NCBI GenBank assembly: GCA_016839055.1 | Contig: JAEKNX010000009.1 | Coordinates: forward strand, 62,001-126,000 | DNA length: 64,000 nucleotides | Reading direction: 5' to 3' | Source: Spirochaetales bacterium | GTDB lineage: Bacteria > Spirochaetota > Spirochaetia > UBA9216 | Part shown: positions 58,695 through 64,000 of the stretch, in pieces | How the letters are laid out: each line of letters opens with the position of its first letter | Numbering within the stretch: the stretch's first letter is position 1 | Notes under the pieces: model-generated | The model's database searches: none | Told to the model about the DNA's origin: nothing | The model's input: the letters and a program-made list of their open reading frames with translations, nothing else | Program-made: the position numbers and the translations under genes

Positions 58695-59872
58695 AGATCA
58701 ACGCTATAGGCTGCTCCCTCATAGACAATCTGTATTCTCCGGTTGATTTCAGCTCAGAAGGCTACAGGAAATGGTCGGCAGAAAACGGGACAAAAAACGG
58801 GCTGATCACCGGAGGGCTGATCTTCGGCGACGAGCTCGAAGCATCATCAGGCACTGCCTACAATGATATTCTAAAAGAAATCATCGGCGACCTTAAGCCT
58901 GATAAAAACATCGGGGGCCCGGCGGTAGTGGCGCTCATCCATATGGCACAAATTCTGGACAACGAAAAGCATCAGCTTGGTTTTTACGGCAGCCGCGGAA
59001 ACGATTTAAACGGCAGATTTATTACTGAAAAACTCAAATCATTCGGAATTGACGCATCAGGCTATATCACGGTCGAGGGCAAGACTCCCTTTACCGATGT
59101 CCTCTCCGATCCGTCATACAATGATAATAATGGTGAACGTACATTTATTAACTACCTAGGCGCCGCCGGAAATATAAGCGGAAGGACTCTGCCGGAGTCC
59201 TTCTTTAATGCTGACATTCTAATTTTTGGAGGAACCGGTCTGACCCCCGGCATTCATGACGACCTCAGCCTTCTGCTCAAAAAAGGGAGGGAGAGAGGAT
59301 GCATAAATTGCGTAAACACTGTCTATGATTTCCGGAACCAGAAAAAAGCCCCAGACAAACGCTGGCCGCTCGTAGAGAAGGATCAGGACTTTAAGCTAAT
59401 AAATCTGCTGATCGCTGACAACGAAGAGGCGCTGAGAATAAGCGGGAAATCCACAAAGAAGGACGCGGCCGCCTTCTTTCTCGATATGGGAGCAGCTGCC
59501 GGGGTTATTACACACGGGGCAGAGGATTTCATATGTTTTTCAAACGGCAGTCTTTTTAGCGAAAAAGGACTATTTACCATGCCGGTTTCAGCTGAATCGG
59601 GTAGAAAAATGAGAAAAACATCGGCAGCTGTGGCCGATACAACCGGCTGCGGAGACAACTTTGCAGGCGGCCTGTACGCATCAATGACCGGGCAGCTGAT
59701 GGGAACAAAGCCTTCCTTGAAAAAAGCAGCATCCTTTGGCGCTGTCTCCGGCGGATTCGCGGGACTATACCGTGGTGGAGTCTATTATGAAAAATATAAA
59801 GGTGAGAAGCTAGACCGGCTTCATCCCCTCCTAAAAGCTTATGAAGAACAGACAGGAGAAAAACATGAATAA
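58691..59872 (+). CDS. PfkB-family carbohydrate kinase
   Basis: A 393-residue sugar kinase of the ribokinase fold. It starts at TTG 58691 (AGGAGG 7 bases ahead, start overlapping the isomerase stop by 4). Motifs: KNIGGPAVVALIHMA for substrate binding, LGFYGSRGNDLNGRFI, and the catalytic ATTGCGDN-like block DTTGCGDNFAGG with the base Asp. From the upstream isomerase, D-xylulose or D-fructose is the likely substrate. A long insert (residues ~25-65) is unusual for PfkB. Overlaps the next gene's start by 8 bases. Confidence 0.88.
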   Translation: MKINAIGCSLIDNLYSPVDFSSEGYRKWSAENGTKNGLITGGLIFGDELEASSGTAYNDILKEIIGDLKPDKNIGGPAVVALIHMAQILDNEKHQLGFYGSRGNDLNGRFITEKLKSFGIDASGYITVEGKTPFTDVLSDPSYNDNNGERTFINYLGAAGNISGRTLPESFFNADILIFGGTGLTPGIHDDLSLLLKKGRERGCINCVNTVYDFRNQKKAPDKRWPLVEKDQDFKLINLLIADNEEALRISGKSTKKDAAAFFLDMGAAAGVITHGAEDFICFSNGSLFSEKGLFTMPVSAESGRKMRKTSAAVADTTGCGDNFAGGLYASMTGQLMGTKPSLKKAASFGAVSGGFAGLYRGGVYYEKYKGEKLDRLHPLLKAYEEQTGEKHE

Positions 59873-61046
59873 GGCAGTAATATTCGGTGCCGGCAACATA
59901 GGCCGATCATTTATAGGAAACATCTTTGCCTCCAACGGCTGGGAGGTCACATTCATCGACGCCAACCGGGAGCTTGTAGACCTTCTAAACAGCCGCGGCG
60001 GCTACCCCATCCTGATTAAAAAAAACGGACAGCCTGATAAGACTCTCGAAGTCAGAGGAATCAGCGCCGTCCATAGCTCCGAGTATGAAATGATCATGGA
60101 GAAGCTCTGTTCATGCAATATCTGCGCGACATCGGTCGGACAGGGAGCACTTAAGTTTGTTATTCCGCAGTTAGTAGAGGCGGTAAAAAAGAGGCAGGCA
60201 GACGGGGCGGCAACGCTTGATATAATCATAGCAGAGAATATCAGAAATGGTGCAGATTATTTCCGCAGAGTCTTTCGCGAGCATGGTCTGACCGGAGAGG
60301 AAGCAGGCCTTGTTGAAACGAGTATCGGCAAAATGGTGCCGATAATGACAACAGATGATCTTGCCTCAGATCCGCTGCTGCTGCATGCCGAAGAATACAA
60401 CAGCCTGATCCTTGACGAAGACGGCTTTACGGGGAAAATCCCGGACTTTCCCGAGATCAAGGCGGTCAGGAATGTAGCGGCATGGGTAGACCGGAAATTA
60501 TTCATTCACAACCTCGGCCACGCCGCGGCTGCATACTTTGGTTATGAAGCTTATCCGGAGCGGAGGCTGATAGCCGAGGTTATCAAGGATGAGGCTATAA
60601 AGACCCGCATAAGGGCCGCCATGAGCGAAGCGGCCGCCGCCCTGCTGGCCGAATACCCGAAAGACTTCACCAGAGAGGCGCTTGATGAGCATATCGATGA
60701 TCTGCTCTATCGTTTTGGTAATAGCGCCCTCGGCGACACAGTCTTCAGGGTCGGCCGTGATCTTTACCGTAAGCTCGGCCGTGATGATCGAATTCTCGGG
60801 GCAGCAGCGCTCTGCATCAAACATCAGCTTCCTAACAGTCGTATTCTCGAAGTATTCCGCGCAGCCCTCGGTTTCAAGGCGGAGGACATTGCCGGAAACA
60901 TGTTTATTGACGATATTGAGTTTCACTCCCGGCTCGGCATAATCGGCGAGGAGATCATGCTCACGACCAGACTTGGGCTGACAAAAAGTGACAGGGAGTT
61001 AGAGACGCAAATAATGAAAACACTGGGGGAAAATACGGGTTCTTAG
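59865..61046 (+). CDS. mtlD: mannitol-1-phosphate 5-dehydrogenase-like polyol-phosphate dehydrogenase
   Basis: A 393-residue NAD-dependent dehydrogenase. It has the Rossmann start AVIFGAGNIGRSFIGNIFAS, AENIRNGADYFRRVF, VETSIGKMVPIM, and KLFIHNLGHAAAAYFGY with the Lys-X-X-H-N-X-G-H catalytic stretch of the family (Lys near 'RKLFIHNLGH'). MtlD converts mannitol-1-phosphate and fructose-6-phosphate; given a lyxose isomerase and PfkB kinase upstream, a pentitol-phosphate (arabitol phosphate to xylulose-5-phosphate) is an alternative. AGGAG precedes ATG 59865. Last gene of the operon. Confidence 0.85.
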   Translation: MNKAVIFGAGNIGRSFIGNIFASNGWEVTFIDANRELVDLLNSRGGYPILIKKNGQPDKTLEVRGISAVHSSEYEMIMEKLCSCNICATSVGQGALKFVIPQLVEAVKKRQADGAATLDIIIAENIRNGADYFRRVFREHGLTGEEAGLVETSIGKMVPIMTTDDLASDPLLLHAEEYNSLILDEDGFTGKIPDFPEIKAVRNVAAWVDRKLFIHNLGHAAAAYFGYEAYPERRLIAEVIKDEAIKTRIRAAMSEAAAALLAEYPKDFTREALDEHIDDLLYRFGNSALGDTVFRVGRDLYRKLGRDDRILGAAALCIKHQLPNSRILEVFRAALGFKAEDIAGNMFIDDIEFHSRLGIIGEEIMLTTRLGLTKSDRELETQIMKTLGENTGS

Positions 61047-61061
61047 CGTATAAAAGAAATT

Positions 61062-61119
61062 CCTTGGGCCGCCCTCCCCCCACGACCGCCCAAAGGTTGC
61101 CCCCCACCGATTACCGCCC
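61062..61119. other. C-rich spacer with hairpin and G4-type runs
   Basis: Between mtlD and the aldolase gene. CCTTGGGC (61062-61069) can pair with GCCCAAAGG (61088-61096). The minus strand has runs of 3-6 G at 61072-61074, 61076-61081, 61089-61091, 61100-61105 and 61117-61119, so the 3' region of the leftward transcript could form a quadruplex. Base composition differs sharply from its surroundings. Confidence 0.35.
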
Positions 61120-61168
61120 GGCCATGGAGAGACCACAACCGATGGAGGGCTGAGTATCTTTTGCCTAT

Positions 61169-61927
61169 TTAAGTAAGTTGAGCGAGAACCTGCCTTGTTA
61201 TCTTCATAATAAGTTCAGCCTCGCTGGAGCTCTGATTTTCTTCAGCAGGGCCATTCTCACATGGGTGAACTCCGCCGCCTTGAATTCCAAGGTTTTTTCG
61301 GATTAAAACAAGATCATTCACCTGAGCGCAGTTGAATTCTTTCGGCTCGCCTATCTGCTTAAGATTTATCATTATATTACCGTACTGTTCAGCCGATTCC
61401 ATTCGATACATCGCCTGGGTGATACTATCACCCCATGTCAAAAGTCCATGATTAGCCAGCAGGACAGCATTATGCGATATAACATAGGGCTCAATTGAAT
61501 CCGGGACTTCTTTGGTTCCCGGAAGCGCATATTCGGCCACGGGAACAACTCCGAGAGTAAGTATTGATTCGGACATAATAGGACGATCCATCGGTATTCT
61601 AGCTATCGCGAATGCTGTTGATGCCGGCGGATGAGCGTGAACAACAGATTTAACAGTCTTGTTGAGTTGATATACTCTAATATGCATCTTGACCTCTGAT
61701 GAGGGCTTGTTAAGACCAATGACAGTGCCGTCCAGCTTCATCTTCACCAGGGAATTCGTAGACATTCCGCCCTTACTTACCCCGGTTGGGGTAACTATAA
61801 TCATATCCTCCGATATTTTCACCGAAATATTCCCGTCATTAGCGGCGACAAAACCCTTGGTATACATTTTGTCGCCGATTTCACAGATAGCTTTTCTAGC
61901 CTGTATCTCCGTCATATATTCTGCCAT
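61169..61927 (-). CDS. class II aldolase of the DHAP shunt
   Basis: A 252-residue zinc aldolase of the L-fuculose-phosphate family. Zinc ligands: VVHAHPP (HxH) and LLANHGLL. KGFVAANDGNISVK is the substrate loop and VTPTGVSKG the phosphate site. Next to mtnA and mtnK it fits the Ald2 role: splitting 5-deoxyribulose-1-phosphate or methylthioribulose-1-phosphate into DHAP and acetaldehyde or (methylthio)acetaldehyde. It could also cut fuculose-1-phosphate made after FucI. It starts 3 bases after the mtnA stop. Confidence 0.9.
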   Translation of the reverse strand: MAEYMTEIQARKAICEIGDKMYTKGFVAANDGNISVKISEDMIIVTPTGVSKGGMSTNSLVKMKLDGTVIGLNKPSSEVKMHIRVYQLNKTVKSVVHAHPPASTAFAIARIPMDRPIMSESILTLGVVPVAEYALPGTKEVPDSIEPYVISHNAVLLANHGLLTWGDSITQAMYRMESAEQYGNIMINLKQIGEPKEFNCAQVNDLVLIRKNLGIQGGGVHPCENGPAEENQSSSEAELIMKITRQVLAQLT

Positions 61928-61930
61928 TAT

Positions 61931-62986
61931 CTAGTCCCTAAAGAGCTTTGTAAGATTCTCTTTATAAGGAGCCCTTACTATTCCCTTTTCCGTAATGATT
62001 GCTGTTACATACTTGTGGTCGGTAATGTCAAATGCGGGATTGTATGCCTTAACCTCAGCCAGGGCCGTTCTTCTACCGAAACCGTTTCCTATCTCATCGC
62101 CGTCGCGGAGCTCAATTTCAACATCGTCTCCCTTTGCGGTTTTCATATCAATAGTTGAGTATGGTCCGAGAACATAAAATGGAACTCCGTATTCCTTTGC
62201 CAGGATTGCAACCCCCGATGTTCCTATTTTATTAATGACATCGCCATTGGCAGTGATTCTGTCTGCTCCGACAAGAACAGCGTCAATCTTACCCTGACGC
62301 ATTACAATGGAAGCCATATTGTCGCAGATAACTGTGACATCGAGCCCCGCCTTGTAAAGCTCATAAGTGGTTAATCTGGAACCCTGAAGAAGAGGCCTGG
62401 TTTCATCGGCGTAGATCTTGAAATCATACCCTTTTTCCTGTCCAGCATACATCGGGGCCAGGGCAGTACCAATGCCTGAGCAGGCAAGCCCGCCTGCATT
62501 ACAGTGGGTAAGAAGTCCCATACCGGGCTTCAGAAGTTCAAGACCGTATTTCCCAATTGCATAACCCATCTCCTGATCTTCACGGAGAATCTCTTCACTC
62601 TCATCAAGAAAGGCGGATTTGATTTCATCTACCGATTTGCCTAAGACTTCTTCATTCTCAAATCTATCAAACATCCGGTCGAGAGCCCAGAAGAGATTTA
62701 CTGCGGTAGGACGTGAAGTTGCGAAATACTCCTTGAGAGTGAGAACTTCCTTCTTGAACTCAGCGACATCAGAAGCGGCTATCCGATTTGAGCACACATA
62801 CATTCCAAAAGCGGCGGCAATCCCAATCGCCGGGGCACCCCGAACTCTAAGTTTCTTGATTGCTTCCCATATATCTTCCCTTCTATCGAGTTCGAGGAAT
62901 TTCTCCTCCACCGGAAGCAGGGTCTGATCTAAAATCACAAGTTTATCTTTAGTCTCGTTTAACCGAGCTGGTATTATGGTCTTCAT
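61931..62986 (-). CDS. mtnA: methylthioribose-1-phosphate (or 5-deoxyribose-1-phosphate) isomerase
   Basis: A 351-residue aldose-ketose isomerase. VRGAPAIGIAAAFGMYV, the catalytic Cys in LLTHCNAGGLACSG, and the catalytic Asp in VLVGADRITANGDVINK identify MtnA rather than eIF2B-like relatives. It turns MTR-1-P to MTRu-1-P, and in DHAP-shunt organisms the 5-deoxy analogue. 12 bases after mtnK and 3 before the aldolase, so one operon. Confidence 0.95.
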   Translation of the reverse strand: MKTIIPARLNETKDKLVILDQTLLPVEEKFLELDRREDIWEAIKKLRVRGAPAIGIAAAFGMYVCSNRIAASDVAEFKKEVLTLKEYFATSRPTAVNLFWALDRMFDRFENEEVLGKSVDEIKSAFLDESEEILREDQEMGYAIGKYGLELLKPGMGLLTHCNAGGLACSGIGTALAPMYAGQEKGYDFKIYADETRPLLQGSRLTTYELYKAGLDVTVICDNMASIVMRQGKIDAVLVGADRITANGDVINKIGTSGVAILAKEYGVPFYVLGPYSTIDMKTAKGDDVEIELRDGDEIGNGFGRRTALAEVKAYNPAFDITDHKYVTAIITEKGIVRAPYKENLTKLFRD

Positions 62987-62998
62987 TATTTTCCTTCC

Positions 62999-64000
62999 TT
63001 ATTTGCAGTACTTACTGATTAGGTCAAGATAATCCTGCCCTGTTACATAATTAGCTCTGTTTAATATCAATTCTTTTGCCATTAAAAGATTTGTTGTTTT
63101 TGCCTTGTACCTTGCCTGATCATCTTTAATGTCATTAAGATCCTTAACCTGCGCAAAACCTACCGTTCTCCTTGTCATTTCACATCCGCAGACACCGGAG
63201 GTTTCAACAAAAACCTGTTCTATATAAAATTCCTTAAATCCCTCTTTTTTTGCCATCAGATCAGTTACTACACCATCCCAGACTGATAGAAATTTTGCTT
63301 TTGTTACATCCACTGTATCCCTGATTGTCTCCAGCATGTAGGTACAGAATTCATCTTTCCCGGCGCCTTCTTCCATACTAAAAAAAGCTGAGAGATAGTT
63401 CATTATAAGGTTTGCTATAACATTTCCAATGTCATAGGCCATTGGCCCATAAAATGCAAACTCTGGATCTATTACCTTTGTACTCTCTTTATTAACAAAT
63501 ATTGAACCTGTATGCAGATCTCCATGCAGTAGGGCTTGAGCATTATTCATAAAACAATACTTCATTTTTGCAGCTTCAAGGGCCAGCTCTCTGTCATCAA
63601 CAATGATCTTTTTGTGAAAATCTATAAGCGAAGCTTCAATATTATTTCTAGCACCTAGATTAAATGGTTCGGTGAAGACCAGGTCTTCAGTAATTTCGCA
63701 TAGTTCAGGATTTATAAAGCTCTTTACGTAAGCTTTCTTCTCCTTATGCTCCATTACCACGTCTGAGGTCAGCAAAAGTGTTTTCACTATAAAATCTGAG
63801 ATCTGTTCGACAAAGTTGGGATAGATTTCATGATCTATCAGTCCGTATCTCATTATCACGTAATCAGATAAATCTTCCATAATCATACAACACATTTCAT
63901 TATCATATAAATATATTTCAGGAACAAGGCCGCCGGTCAGCTTGTATTCAATTTCAAGTATCCTGCTTTCAATCTCACCCCGGCCGATGTCCAGCGGCCA
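62999..64000 (-). CDS. mtnK: methylthioribose (5-deoxyribose) kinase, 5' end outside window
   Basis: The frame is open to the window edge, adding ~35 residues (with ESRILEIEYKL and LVPEIYLYD) before the first ATG at 63895; 333 residues are visible. Kinase landmarks of the APH-like fold: MIMEDLSDYVIMR hinge, LLHGDLHTGSIFVN (Brenner loop) and VIDPEFAFYGP with DPE instead of DFG, which is typical of MtnK. It phosphorylates the C1 hydroxyl of methylthioribose or 5-deoxyribose. First visible gene of the three-gene shunt. Confidence 0.92.
   Translation of the reverse strand, partial: WPLDIGRGEIESRILEIEYKLTGGLVPEIYLYDNEMCCMIMEDLSDYVIMRYGLIDHEIYPNFVEQISDFIVKTLLLTSDVVMEHKEKKAYVKSFINPELCEITEDLVFTEPFNLGARNNIEASLIDFHKKIIVDDRELALEAAKMKYCFMNNAQALLHGDLHTGSIFVNKESTKVIDPEFAFYGPMAYDIGNVIANLIMNYLSAFFSMEEGAGKDEFCTYMLETIRDTVDVTKAKFLSVWDGVVTDLMAKKEGFKEFYIEQVFVETSGVCGCEMTRRTVGFAQVKDLNDIKDDQARYKAKTTNLLMAKELILNRANYVTGQDYLDLISKYCK

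Noticed and set aside
1-64000. tRNA, rRNA, CRISPR arrays, transposases or phage genes
   Set aside because: None seen; repeats found are the helicase 75-bp units and short operators. The MerR/MATE rearrangement has no visible transposase or terminal repeats beyond the 6-bp GATGCC/GGCATC pair.

Overview
The window looks like chromosome of an anaerobic or facultative diderm bacterium, most likely a free-living spirochaete (Spirochaetales). This is inferred from gene content and no marker gene fixes it. A TonB-dependent receptor and several lipoproteins require an outer membrane. B12 import, URO-D-type methyltransferases, sulfide-dependent homocysteine genes, a spore-photolyase-like radical SAM enzyme and many sugar transport and regulator genes fit that lifestyle. 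I saw no rRNA, tRNA, CRISPR array, insertion sequence or phage gene. Genes are tightly packed and many overlap by 1-20 bases.

Layout. 1-6.7 kb: the end of a QueG-like iron-sulfur protein, a cupin, a MATE exporter, asd with a clear terminator, a TauE-like permease, a fucose-isomerase-like protein and a GlcG/HbpS-like protein. 6.7-11.3 kb: a PadR/HAAS pair with a promoter-embedded operator, a U32 rRNA-hydroxylase-like protein and a GSCFA protein. 11.3-19.9 kb: a leftward cobalamin acquisition operon behind a cobalamin riboswitch (three lipoproteins, BtuB-like receptor, BtuFCD-like ABC importer, CbiZ). 20-31 kb: a diguanylate cyclase, a methyltransferase, DUF493-SplB-like-HflX, a CheY-like protein, a three-gene homocysteine operon, TetR, and a Cache sensor kinase.

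31-47.3 kb: the most distinctive part. A leftward operon encodes a RhaM-like mutarotase, an RbsA/RbsC/RbsC/RbsB-like ABC importer and two URO-D-family methyltransferase-like proteins. A second leftward group has two more URO-D-family proteins. An AraC-type regulator carries, as its cytoplasmic sensor, a homologue of the importer's own binding protein. A LacI regulator and L-fucose isomerase share a TGTAATCGATTACA operator, and a related dyad lies at the promoter of the second URO-D pair. I read this as an uptake and demethylation system for a methylated sugar or glycoside. That substrate is inference.

47.4-56.9 kb: a HAD phosphatase, a DEAD-box helicase with a 25-residue repeat tail, MATE-MarR with twin operators, a sugar-related hypothetical protein, gene debris, and a divergent MerR/MATE pair with a textbook 19-bp-spacer promoter. 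The debris includes two halves of one URO-D-family gene in opposite orientation on either side of the MerR/MATE pair, as expected after an inversion. 57-64 kb: LacI, D-lyxose isomerase, PfkB kinase and mannitol-1-phosphate dehydrogenase-like genes form a polyol/sugar operon. The window closes with mtnK-mtnA-ald, the DHAP shunt that recycles 5'-deoxyadenosine or methylthioadenosine. Radical SAM chemistry (SplB-like) and B12 acquisition in the same window fit a cell that makes 5'-deoxyadenosine and uses corrinoids.
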